NCBI RefSeq assembly: GCF_029846115.1
Contig: NZ_JARVZZ010000001.1
Span: forward strand, 2,418,001-2,482,000
DNA: 64,000 bases
Reading direction: 5' to 3'
Source: Serratia marcescens
GTDB lineage: Bacteria > Pseudomonadota > Gammaproteobacteria > Enterobacterales > Enterobacteriaceae
Part shown: one piece after another, positions 57,063 to 64,000 of the stretch
Layout: each line of letters opens with the position of its first letter
How positions within the stretch are numbered: the first letter of the stretch is position 1
Notes under the pieces: generated by a model
Seen by the model: only the letters and a program-made list of their open reading frames with translations
Databases searched by the model: none
What the model was told of the DNA's origin: nothing
Program-made: the position numbers and the translations under genes

Positions 57063-57674
57063 ATGAGCCTCACTTTCACTCCGGAACAACGACAGACGGT
57101 GCATCCGCTGTGGCTGCGGTTGACGCACTGGCTGAATGCGCTGGCGATGCTGATCATGGTGACCAGCGGCTGGCGCATCTACAACGCCTCGCCGCTGTTC
57201 AACTTCAGCTTTCTCAATGAGCTGACGCTCGGCGGTTGGCTGGGCGGCGCGCTGCAGTGGCACTTCACCGGCATGTGGCTGTTCGGCGTCAACGGGCTGT
57301 GCTACCTGCTGATCAACCTGGCCAGCGGGCGTTTCAAACGCAAATATTGGCCGCTCAGCCCACGGCAGTTTCTCGCCGATATAGGCGCCGCGTTGCGCGG
57401 CAGGCTGCAACACGCCGACCTGCGCCACTACAACATGGTGCAACGCGTGGCTTATCTGTCGGTGATGATCCTCGGCGTGATGAGCGCGCTGTCCGGGCTG
57501 GTGCTGTGGAAATCGGTGCAGTTTCCGCTGCTGCGCACGCTGCTCGGCGGTTATGAGGCGGCGCGCTATATCCACTTTTTTGCCATGTCGGCGCTGGTGG
57601 CCTTCGTCGCGATTCACCTGGTGATGGTGGCGCTGGTGCCGCGGACGCTGCTGGCCATGCTGCGCGGACGCTAA
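57063..57674 (+). CDS. Cytochrome b/b6-type membrane subunit, cassette B (YedZ1-like)
   Basis: A 203-aa inner-membrane protein with four hydrophobic segments, closely related to the cassette A subunit (compare LRLTHWLNALAML, SGWRIYNASPLFNF, GGWLGGALQWHFTGMWLF and ARYIHFFAMSALVAFVAIHLVM). Conserved histidines in each helix pair are heme-ligand candidates. It would pass quinol electrons to the molybdopterin subunit. It starts 144 bases from the divergent response regulator gene and precedes the oxidoreductase by ten bases. Confidence 0.9.
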   Translation: MSLTFTPEQRQTVHPLWLRLTHWLNALAMLIMVTSGWRIYNASPLFNFSFLNELTLGGWLGGALQWHFTGMWLFGVNGLCYLLINLASGRFKRKYWPLSPRQFLADIGAALRGRLQHADLRHYNMVQRVAYLSVMILGVMSALSGLVLWKSVQFPLLRTLLGGYEAARYIHFFAMSALVAFVAIHLVMVALVPRTLLAMLRGR

Positions 57675-57684
57675 GGAGTGAATG

Positions 57685-58461
57685 ATGGAAAAGGATAAAC
57701 GGATCATGACGATCGGTGAAGGGCAGGCGATCGTCAAAGAAGCGCAGCGGCTGTTGAGCGCGCCTTCGCGCCGCCGCTTTCTGCGCAACGGCCTGACGCT
57801 GGGCGGCATCGCCATGCTCACCGGCTGCGATCTCAGCGATAACGCCAACGTCGAACAGGCGCTGAGCCGCATCTCGCGCTTCAACGATCGGGTACAGGGC
57901 TGGCTGTTCAACGGCGATCGCCTGGCGCCGGTCTACCCGGAATCGATGATCACTCGGCCGTTCCCGTTCAACGCTTTCTACGCCGAGGAGGACGCGCCGG
58001 ACATCAACGGCGACGATTACCGGCTGGAGGTGGCGGGACTGGTGCAGGACAAACGCGCCTGGAGCCTGCCGCAGCTGCACCGCATGGCGCAGGTCAGCCA
58101 GGTGACGCGCCATATTTGCGTCGAGGGCTGGAGCGCCATCGGCAAGTGGGGCGGCGTGCCGTTCGCGACCTTTCTCCAGGCGATTGGCGCGGATCTGAGC
58201 GCCCGCTACGTCAGCTTTACCTGTGCCGACGATTACTACACCAGCATCGACATGGCCACCGCGCTGCACCCGCAGACGATTATCGCGCTGACCTATGACG
58301 GGCAGGTCTTGCCGCGCAAATACGGCTACCCGATGAAGCTGCGCATGCCGACCAAGCTGGGCTACAAGAACCCGAAACACATTCAGGTGATCGAGGTCAC
58401 CAACCGCTTCCCGGGCGGTTACTGGGAAGACCAGGGTTACAACTGGTTTGGCGGCAGCTGA
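57685..58461 (+). CDS. MsrP/YedY1-like molybdopterin-dependent oxidoreductase, Tat lipoprotein (cassette B)
   Basis: A 258-aa protein with twin-arginine motif SRRRFLRNG, lipobox LTGC and the Mo-ligand cysteine in CVEGWSAIG, so it is probably an exported molybdoenzyme lipoprotein. It is clearly paralogous to the cassette A protein (shared LTLGGIAMLTGC, FPFNAFY, ATALHPQTI, GGYWEDQGYNWF). I take the ATG at 57685, six bases after GGAG, over an ATG at 57682. In relatives of this type it reduces methionine sulfoxide in the periplasm, which fits the methionine-rich peptide encoded next (inference). Confidence 0.9.
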   Translation: MEKDKRIMTIGEGQAIVKEAQRLLSAPSRRRFLRNGLTLGGIAMLTGCDLSDNANVEQALSRISRFNDRVQGWLFNGDRLAPVYPESMITRPFPFNAFYAEEDAPDINGDDYRLEVAGLVQDKRAWSLPQLHRMAQVSQVTRHICVEGWSAIGKWGGVPFATFLQAIGADLSARYVSFTCADDYYTSIDMATALHPQTIIALTYDGQVLPRKYGYPMKLRMPTKLGYKNPKHIQVIEVTNRFPGGYWEDQGYNWFGGS

Positions 58462-58520
58462 GGCAGCCACCGGCCATTCTCCGGCACCCCGGTGCCTTTG
58501 ACATGACGGAAGGAAATACC

Positions 58521-58811
58521 ATGAAAAAGTTATTCGCAATGATGATGTGCAGCGCGCTGATGCTGGGCGTGGCCGGCGCCAACGCCGCAGACGGCATGAG
58601 CAAAGACGCGATGAAAAAGGACGGCATGAGCCAGATGTCGCACGACGGCATGGCGAAAGATGGCATGAAGAAAGAGTGCATGGGCAAAGAGTGCATGAAG
58701 AAAGACAAGATGGGCAAAGACGCCATGAAAAAGGATGGCATGGCGAAAGACGGTATGGCCAAAGACGGTATGAAGAAAGACGAAATGAAGAAGGACGCGA
58801 TGGGGCACTAA
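58521..58811 (+). CDS. Methionine-rich MxKDx pentapeptide-repeat periplasmic protein
   Basis: A 96-aa precursor. A signal peptide of 22 residues (ends GANA) is followed by a 74-aa mature part built from about 13 near-identical five-residue units ending in Met (DGMSKDAMKKDGM, then units like AKDGM, KKDGM, GKDAM). Fifteen of the 74 mature residues are Met, with only two Cys (KECM, GKECM). The remainder is almost only Lys, Asp and Gly/Ala. Such peptides form the 'MXKDX' family; similar ones act as sacrificial methionine pools that absorb hypochlorite. The MsrP-like enzyme next to it could recycle the sulfoxides. Confidence 0.9.
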   Translation: MKKLFAMMMCSALMLGVAGANAADGMSKDAMKKDGMSQMSHDGMAKDGMKKECMGKECMKKDKMGKDAMKKDGMAKDGMAKDGMKKDEMKKDAMGH

Positions 58812-58876
58812 GCCGCCGCACCCCGCGGCCGCAAGCGGGCGATCCGCGGCGGCCGTGGGCAACATAAGGAGAGAGG

Positions 58877-59347
58877 ATGATGCTGGCGACATGGCTGCGG
58901 CGCTTTCAGCGCTCGAACGGGGACGTTATCTTTATGCGCGCGGCGCTGGTGGTGATCTTCGCCGCCTTCGGTTACGCCAAGTGGTTTGATTACGAGGCGC
59001 AGGGGCTGGTACCGCTGATCGGCAACAGCCCGCTGCTGAGCTGGATGCATCAGGCGTTCGGCATCCGCGGCGCCAGCTATGCGCTGGGCGTCGCCGAGTG
59101 GAGCTTCGGTTTGCTGCTGCTGGCGGGATTCTGGTCGCGGCGGCTGGGGTTGCTGGGGGCGATCGGTTCGACGGTGACCTACCTGACCACGCTGACGCTG
59201 ATCTTTTCCACGCCGGGTGCCTGGGAGCCTTCCGCCGGCGGTTTCCCGGCCATGGCCGGGGCCACCAGTTTTTTAATCAAGGATCTGGTGTTACTGGCCG
59301 GTTCCCTGGTGCTGCTGAAAGCCGACTTGCCGGCCGAGCAGGCATAA
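58877..59347 (+). CDS. DUF417 (YkgB/RclC-like) membrane protein
   Basis: A 156-aa inner-membrane protein with four hydrophobic segments (ALVVIFAAFGYAKWFDYEAQGLVPLIGNSPLLSW at the start, core AAFGYAKW and EAQGLVPLI). It belongs to the DUF417 family that includes RclC of the E. coli reactive-chlorine-resistance locus. The function is unknown. It follows the methionine-rich peptide gene by 65 bases and belongs to the same cassette. A strong hairpin separates it from the convergent betT. Confidence 0.85.
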   Translation: MMLATWLRRFQRSNGDVIFMRAALVVIFAAFGYAKWFDYEAQGLVPLIGNSPLLSWMHQAFGIRGASYALGVAEWSFGLLLLAGFWSRRLGLLGAIGSTVTYLTTLTLIFSTPGAWEPSAGGFPAMAGATSFLIKDLVLLAGSLVLLKADLPAEQA

Positions 59348-59374
59348 AAAAGGGCGTAGCCTGGCTACGCCCTC
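59345..59374 (-). terminator. Terminator of betT (and of cassette B)
   Basis: AGGGCGTAGC (59351-59360) pairs perfectly with GCTACGCCCT (59364-59373) around CTG. In the minus direction the stem is followed by a run of T (A-run at 59346-59351 on the plus strand), so it serves betT, and it also lies just after the DUF417 stop. Confidence 0.8.
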
Positions 59375-59391
59375 TCGTTATTTATCGACCG

Positions 59392-61431
59392 TCACATATC
59401 CGGGAAGGTCAGGGTGCCCCCCGGCGCTTCGCGATGAATGTGCAGGAAGTTCAGGTGCTTCTCGTACTGGTCGAGGATATCGCCAATCACCTGTTCCTTG
59501 CTGTAGTCCATCAGGTCGTTGCCCTGGGTGCCTTCCATCAGGAAGGTTTCCAGCCGGTAGTAGTGCGACTTGCCGGAGCGGGCGCGGTAGGTGAAGCCCG
59601 GCACCGAGTAGCGCATCGGCCAGATCTGATAGATGAAGTTCTGTTCCTCACCCAGGCGCACCAGCAGCTCCAGGTGGTTCAGGCGTTCGTCTTCGGTCGG
59701 TGGCACTTCGCTGAACTCCACTTTCGCGCCGCGCAGCTCCAGCTCGCGCGCCACGTCCTGCATCGCCGGGCGGCAGACTTTATCCAACATTTTCTGCGTG
59801 TACTGGGTGCCCGGGTAGTTCATCACCCGTGACAGGCGCTGTTTCCAGTTGAGCACGTCGTGGCTGGAGACCGGCACCGGCGCCAGTGTGCTGAGCGCGC
59901 TGGCCTTGCGGTAGTCTTCCACCCGCAGCGATTTATACAGCCCTGCCATCACGAAGAAGATCACGAAGCTGAACGGCAGGCCCATGATCACCGTGGTTTT
60001 CTGCAGCGCCGGCACGCCGTCGGTCATCAGCATGCCGATGGTCAACAGGCCGATGGCCACCGACCAGAAAATCCGCAGCCAGTTCGGCGCATCATTATTG
60101 ATGTCGGCCAGGCGCGAGGTGAAGTTGCCCAGCACCAGCGAGCCGGAGTCCGCCGAGGTGACGTAGAACAGCAGGCCGGTGATGGTGGCCACCGAGGCGC
60201 TGAAGGTGAAGCCGGGGTATTGCGCCAGCAGGCTGTAGAAACCGCGCTCCGGGAACTGCATCACTTCCTGAGCAAACTCGGCGTTGCCGTGAATGATCTG
60301 GTAGAGCGCACTGTTGCCGAAGATAGACAGCCACAGCAGGGTGAACACGAACGGTATAATCAGCGTGCCGACCACGAACTGACGAATGGTGCGCCCGCGC
60401 GAGATGCGCGCCAGGAACAGGCCGACGAACGGCGACCACGCCACCCACCAGGCCCAGAAGAACAGCGTCCAATTGTTCATCCACTCCACCGGCCGATCGA
60501 AGGCGAAGCTGTTGAGCGTCATGCCCATAAAGCGATTGACGTAATCGCCGACGTTGAGCACCAGCGCGTTGAGCAGGAACTCGGTGTCGCCAAAGAACAG
60601 CACGAACAGGATCAGGCCCAGCGCCAGCAGCACGTTCAGCTCGGACAGGATGCGGATGCCCTTGTTGACGCCGGAGGTGACCGAGATGGTGGCCATGATC
60701 ACCGACAGCAGGATCAGCGAGCCCTGCACCGTCAGGTTTTCCGGGATTTCGAACAGCACCTTGAGGCCGTAGTTGAGTTGCACCACGCCGATGCCCAGCG
60801 TGGTGGCGATGCCGAAGATGGTGCCGAGCACCGCGGCGATGTCCACGCTGTGGCCGATCGGCCCGTTGATGCGCTTACCGAAAATGGGGTACAACGCCGA
60901 GCGGATGGTCAGCGGCAGATTGTAGCGATAGCTGAAGTAGCCGAGGGCGATGCCCATCAGCGCATACATCGACCAGCCGGTCAGGCCGTAGTGGAACAGC
61001 GTCCAGACCATCGCCTGGCGCGCGGCTTCCAGCGTTTGCGCGTCGCCTTCCGGCGGCATCATGTACTGGGTCACCGGCTCGGCGACCGAGAAGAACATCA
61101 GGTCGATGCCGATGCCGGCGGCGAACAGCATCGCCGCCCAGCTCATCAGGCTGAACTCCGGCTTGGACTGCTCCGGCCCGAGCTTGATCGAACCGAAGCG
61201 CGAAGCGGCGATAAACACCACGAACACGATGTACAGCGTCGCCGCCAGCAGGTAGTACCAACCGAAGGTGGTCGACACCCAATTCAGCGTGCGGGTGATC
61301 CACTGCCCGGAGAAGTCGGTGAAAAAGATGGTCATCAGCGAGAAGGCCAGGATCAGCCCTGCCGAGGTGAAGAAAACCACAGGGTTGAGGCGGTCCTGCT
61401 GCGGTTTGGAGGAGGTTTCGTGGGTTGTCAT
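59392..61431 (-). CDS. betT: High-affinity choline transporter BetT (BCCT family)
   Basis: A 679-aa inner-membrane symporter (E. coli BetT 677) of the betaine/choline/carnitine family with 12 transmembrane segments (WAAMLFAAGIGIDLMFFSVAEP and WWVAWSPFVGLFLARISRGRTIRQF are family blocks) and a long cytoplasmic C-terminal tail involved in osmosensing. It takes up choline for glycine-betaine synthesis. I chose the ATG at 61429-61431, six bases after AGAGG, over 61437 (adjacent to the site) and a 58-codon longer frame. It is divergent from betI. Confidence 0.96.
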   Translation of the reverse strand: MTTHETSSKPQQDRLNPVVFFTSAGLILAFSLMTIFFTDFSGQWITRTLNWVSTTFGWYYLLAATLYIVFVVFIAASRFGSIKLGPEQSKPEFSLMSWAAMLFAAGIGIDLMFFSVAEPVTQYMMPPEGDAQTLEAARQAMVWTLFHYGLTGWSMYALMGIALGYFSYRYNLPLTIRSALYPIFGKRINGPIGHSVDIAAVLGTIFGIATTLGIGVVQLNYGLKVLFEIPENLTVQGSLILLSVIMATISVTSGVNKGIRILSELNVLLALGLILFVLFFGDTEFLLNALVLNVGDYVNRFMGMTLNSFAFDRPVEWMNNWTLFFWAWWVAWSPFVGLFLARISRGRTIRQFVVGTLIIPFVFTLLWLSIFGNSALYQIIHGNAEFAQEVMQFPERGFYSLLAQYPGFTFSASVATITGLLFYVTSADSGSLVLGNFTSRLADINNDAPNWLRIFWSVAIGLLTIGMLMTDGVPALQKTTVIMGLPFSFVIFFVMAGLYKSLRVEDYRKASALSTLAPVPVSSHDVLNWKQRLSRVMNYPGTQYTQKMLDKVCRPAMQDVARELELRGAKVEFSEVPPTEDERLNHLELLVRLGEEQNFIYQIWPMRYSVPGFTYRARSGKSHYYRLETFLMEGTQGNDLMDYSKEQVIGDILDQYEKHLNFLHIHREAPGGTLTFPDM

Positions 61432-61703
61432 CGTCATCCTCTGAACTGAGAAAATCGTGCCGCTCCGCATTCCGGGGCGCGTTGGCCTCTGGAAAACGGG
61501 CGAATGAAGGCGGCGGCCATCCCCGTGAGGAGGGCCTGAATGATACCGCTTTCGCCTGTTAATGAAGCGCCGGCGCGCTTCGCGGCGGGAACCGCTTACA
61601 GCCACTGATTTTGGTCAGATTCGTTAATTACCTCACAAAAATCAGCCAGTTCCACAACCAGATAGTACAAATTTTTAACCAGGCGGCAATAAAATATATG
61701 CAA

Positions 61704-61727
61704 TTTTTATTGAACGTTCAATCAAAA
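61704..61727. promoter_or_regulatory. BetI-type operator in the betT/betI gap
   Basis: ATTGAAC and GTTCAAT form a perfect 14-bp palindrome (61709-61722), extended by T- and A-runs to about 24 bp with one mismatched pair. It is close to the known BetI site of E. coli (ATTGAACGTnCAAT-type). The 397-bp gap is otherwise AT-rich and holds no gene. Confidence 0.8.
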
Positions 61728-61828
61728 AAAAGTTTAATGGTCCTCATGATGACCTGAATCACGGGCGAAACGGCAGTGAAATTTGCCCGCTGAGATAAGG
61801 CCGAAGTCGGTTTTGTGAGAGTCGAAAT

Positions 61829-62431
61829 ATGCCAAAGGTAGGAATGCAGCCAATCAGAAGGCAGCAGTTGATTGATGCCACGCTCGCCGCGGTAAACGAA
61901 GTGGGAATGCATGACGCCACCATCGCGCAGATCGCGCGGCGGGCCGGCGTTTCCAACGGCATCATCAGCCATTATTTCAAGGACAAGAACGGCCTGCTGG
62001 AAGCCACGATGCGCTATCTGATCAGCCATCTGGGCGAGGCGGTGAAGCTGCGTTTGCAGGCGCTGACCGATAACAGCCCGGCGGCGCGGCTGCAGGCGAT
62101 CGTCGCCGGCAACTTCGACGACAGCCAGATCAACAGCGCGGCGATGAAGACCTGGCTGGCCTTTTGGGCCAGCAGTCTGCACCAACCGCAGCTCAACCGG
62201 CTGCAGCAGGTGAACGGCCGCCGGCTCTATTCCAACCTGTGCGCCGAGTTTCGCCGCGTCATGCCGCAGCCGCAGGCGCGGTTGGCGGCCAAGGGGCTGG
62301 CGGCGCTGATCGACGGACTGTGGCTGCGCAGCGCGCTGCGCGGCTCGGCGTTCAATCAGGCGCAGGCGCTGGCGCTCACGACCGAATACATCACGTTCCA
62401 ACTCCGGGGGCAGACGCCGCCCGGAGGATAA
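61829..62431 (+). CDS. betI: HTH-type regulator BetI
   Basis: A 200-aa TetR-family repressor (E. coli BetI 195 aa) that represses the bet genes until choline is present. The N-terminal helix-turn-helix is [21 protein letters not shown]...[19 protein letters not shown]. It is divergent from betT, upstream of betB by 14 bases, and the candidate operator lies 100 bp upstream. The C-terminal ligand domain is intact. Confidence 0.96.
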   Translation: MPKVGMQPIRRQQLIDATLAAVNEVGMHDATIAQIARRAGVSNGIISHYFKDKNGLLEATMRYLISHLGEAVKLRLQALTDNSPAARLQAIVAGNFDDSQINSAAMKTWLAFWASSLHQPQLNRLQQVNGRRLYSNLCAEFRRVMPQPQARLAAKGLAALIDGLWLRSALRGSAFNQAQALALTTEYITFQLRGQTPPGG

Positions 62432-62445
62432 CCCAAGGAGATCCT

Positions 62446-63918
62446 ATGTCCCGTTTTGGCTTGCAGAAGCTCTATATTCATGGCGCCTATGTAGACAGCA
62501 CCGCTGGAAAAACCTTCAACGCCATTAACCCGGCGAACGGCGAAGTTCTGGCTGAAGTCCAGTCCGCCGGCGCTGAAGACGTCGATCGTGCGGTGGCCAG
62601 CGCGGCCAGCGGGCAGAAGGTGTGGGCGGCGATGACGGCGATGGCGCGTTCGCGTATCCTGCGTCGCGCGGTGGATATTCTGCGCGAGCGCAACGATGAA
62701 CTGGCGGCGCTGGAAACGCTGGATACCGGCAAAGCGATGTCGGAAACCACCGCGGTGGATATCGTTACCGGCGCCGACGTGCTGGAGTATTACGCCGGCC
62801 TGATCCCGGCCATTGAAGGCGAACAGATCCCACTGCGCGAAACCTCATTCGTTTACACCCGCCGCGAACCGCTGGGCGTGGTGGCCGGCATCGGCGCCTG
62901 GAACTACCCGATTCAAATCGCGCTGTGGAAGTCCGCGCCGGCGCTGGCGGCGGGCAACGCGATGATCTTCAAACCGAGTGAAGTCACCTCGCTGACGGCG
63001 TTGAAGCTGGCGGAAATTTACACCGAAGCCGGCCTGCCGGACGGCGTTTTCAACGTGGTGACCGGCAGCGGCGCGGAAGTGGGGCAGTACCTGACCGACC
63101 ATCCGGGCATCGCCAAAGTCTCTTTCACCGGCGGGGTGAAAACCGGCAAGAAGGTAATGGCCAACGCGTCGGGGTCGACGCTGAAAGAAGTCACTATGGA
63201 GCTGGGCGGCAAGTCACCGCTGATTATTTTCGACGACGCCGATCTGGATCGCGCCGCCGATATCGCCATGATGGCCAACTTCTACAGCGCCGGCCAGGTG
63301 TGCACCAATGGCACCCGCGTCTTCGTGCCGGAGGCGCTGCAGGCGCAGTTTGAGGCGAAAATCCTCGAGCGCGTGAAGCGTATTCGCCTCGGCGATCCGA
63401 CCGATCCGCAGACCAACTTTGGGCCGCTGGTCAGCTTCGCGCACATGGAGTCGGTGCTGCGCTTTATCGAGAGCGGCAAGAACAGCGGCGCGCGCCTGCT
63501 GTGCGGCGGCGAACGCGTCACCCACGGTGAATTCGGCAAAGGCGCTTATGTGGCGCCGACGGTATTCAGCGACTGCCGCGACGACATGGAAATCGTGCGC
63601 GAGGAGATCTTCGGGCCGGTGATGAGCATTCTCCGCTACCAGAGCGAAGAGGAAGTGGTGCGCCGCGCCAACGACACCACCTTCGGCCTGGCCGCGGGCG
63701 TGGTGACCAACGATCTGGCACGCGCGCACCGCGTGATCCATCAGTTGGAAGCCGGCATTTGCTGGATCAACACCTGGGGCGAGTCGGCGGCGGAAATGCC
63801 GGTCGGCGGCTACAAGCAGTCCGGCGTCGGCCGCGAGAACGGCCTGACGACGCTGGAACACTACACCCAGATCAAATCGGTGCAGGTTGAGCTGGGCGAA
63901 TACGCCTCGGTATTTTAA
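62446..63918 (+). CDS. betB: Betaine-aldehyde dehydrogenase BetB
   Basis: A 490-aa NAD(P)-dependent aldehyde dehydrogenase (E. coli BetB 490) that oxidises betaine aldehyde to glycine betaine. The catalytic Cys286 (GQVCTNGTR) and general-base Glu252 (MELGGKS) are at the E. coli positions; [16 protein letters not shown] is a typical BetB segment. AAGGAG lies five bases before the ATG at 62446; the long upstream frame is the betI shadow. The next gene is expected to be betA beyond the edge, but 82 bases of non-coding sequence follow. Confidence 0.97.
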   Translation: MSRFGLQKLYIHGAYVDSTAGKTFNAINPANGEVLAEVQSAGAEDVDRAVASAASGQKVWAAMTAMARSRILRRAVDILRERNDELAALETLDTGKAMSETTAVDIVTGADVLEYYAGLIPAIEGEQIPLRETSFVYTRREPLGVVAGIGAWNYPIQIALWKSAPALAAGNAMIFKPSEVTSLTALKLAEIYTEAGLPDGVFNVVTGSGAEVGQYLTDHPGIAKVSFTGGVKTGKKVMANASGSTLKEVTMELGGKSPLIIFDDADLDRAADIAMMANFYSAGQVCTNGTRVFVPEALQAQFEAKILERVKRIRLGDPTDPQTNFGPLVSFAHMESVLRFIESGKNSGARLLCGGERVTHGEFGKGAYVAPTVFSDCRDDMEIVREEIFGPVMSILRYQSEEEVVRRANDTTFGLAAGVVTNDLARAHRVIHQLEAGICWINTWGESAAEMPVGGYKQSGVGRENGLTTLEHYTQIKSVQVELGEYASVF

Positions 63919-63967
63919 CTATCCCCGTCGTCTTTCAAGCTACAGCGTTGTTGGCTGCGAGCGCAGA

Positions 63968-63999
63968 CCCCAGTCACTTACTTGAGTAAGCTCCTGGGG
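63968..63999. repeat. Two-tier hairpin repeat after betB
   Basis: CCCCAG (63968-63973) pairs with CTGGGG (63994-63999), enclosing a second stem CTTACT (63977-63982) with AGTAAG (63985-63990), the two separated by symmetrical 3-base internal loops. The preceding 63930-63967 segment (TTTCAAGCTACAGCGTTGTTGGC) belongs to the same element. From memory, sequences of this type recur between genes in Serratia/Yersinia genomes. It continues to the window edge. Confidence 0.6.
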
Positions 64000-64000
64000 C

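Noticed and set aside
58590..58810. Regular short repeats in the MxKDx gene considered as a CRISPR or tandem DNA repeat
   Set aside because: The repeats are codon-level, 15 bp, in frame, with a signal peptide upstream, and there are no spacers; this is a protein repeat.
59860..61449. A 529-codon frame opposite betT
   Set aside because: Shadow frame, His/Gln/Asp-rich; BetT is the recognised gene.

Overview
The window is about 60% GC chromosomal DNA from an enterobacterium of the Yersiniaceae, most likely Serratia (marcescens-like). The backbone genes dinG, ybiB, rlmF, ybiO, glnHPQ, ybiI, dps, rhtA and ompX are those of the E. coli dinG-ompX neighbourhood, and their proteins match the E. coli lengths almost exactly (DinG Fe-S cysteines 120/194/199/205, YbiO 741 aa, Dps 167 aa, RhtA 295 aa). 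The genus call is inference from gene content and composition. I saw no rRNA, tRNA, CRISPR array, prophage or insertion sequence.

Layout. (1) 1-15.9 kb: dinG and ybiB, neighbours in E. coli, are separated by about 10.7 kb carrying an Lrp-type regulator, an EamA exporter, the methylcitrate locus prpR/prpBCD (no prpE) with a sigma-54 promoter, a LysE exporter, a divergent XRE regulator/MFS pair and a PaiB-like protein. An M3-type peptidase follows ybiB. (2) 15.9-32.2 kb: beta-carbonic anhydrase, a YhcN-type small protein, a flavin reductase, rlmF, a soluble two-PAS chemoreceptor, a TetR-GNAT-hydrolase operon, ybiO, glnHPQ with NtrC and sigma-54 sites, ybiI, dps, a P-loop kinase-like protein, a YhcH-like protein, rhtA and ompX. 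(3) 32.2-41.7 kb: a nitrilase/LysR divergent pair, a GNAT, a complete four-carbon acid-sugar (L-threonate/tetronate) locus (ltnD-otnK-otnC-otnI-gntP type transporter, divergent DeoR regulator), and two unrecognised small ORFs.

(4) 41.7-59.4 kb is the most unusual part. Two paralogous periplasmic redox cassettes flank a fimbrial locus. Each has an MsrP/YedY-like molybdopterin lipoprotein with Tat and lipobox signals, a di-heme-type cytochrome b membrane partner and an OmpR-type two-component system. Cassette A adds a periplasmic DUF5666-like protein and has a perfect 22-bp palindrome upstream of its response regulator. Cassette B adds a methionine-rich MxKDx-repeat periplasmic peptide and a DUF417 membrane protein, which resembles a peptide-based hypochlorite-scavenging and methionine-sulfoxide-repair system. 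Between them lies the ecpABCDE (common pilus/Mat) operon. Its usher gene ecpC carries a single-base deletion, and upstream it has a CadC-like membrane regulator and a LuxR-type pseudo-receiver protein instead of a recognisable EcpR.

(5) 59.4-64 kb: the osmoprotectant locus betT / betI-betB (betA presumably beyond the edge), with a BetI-type palindrome in the divergent region and a two-tier hairpin repeat directly after betB.
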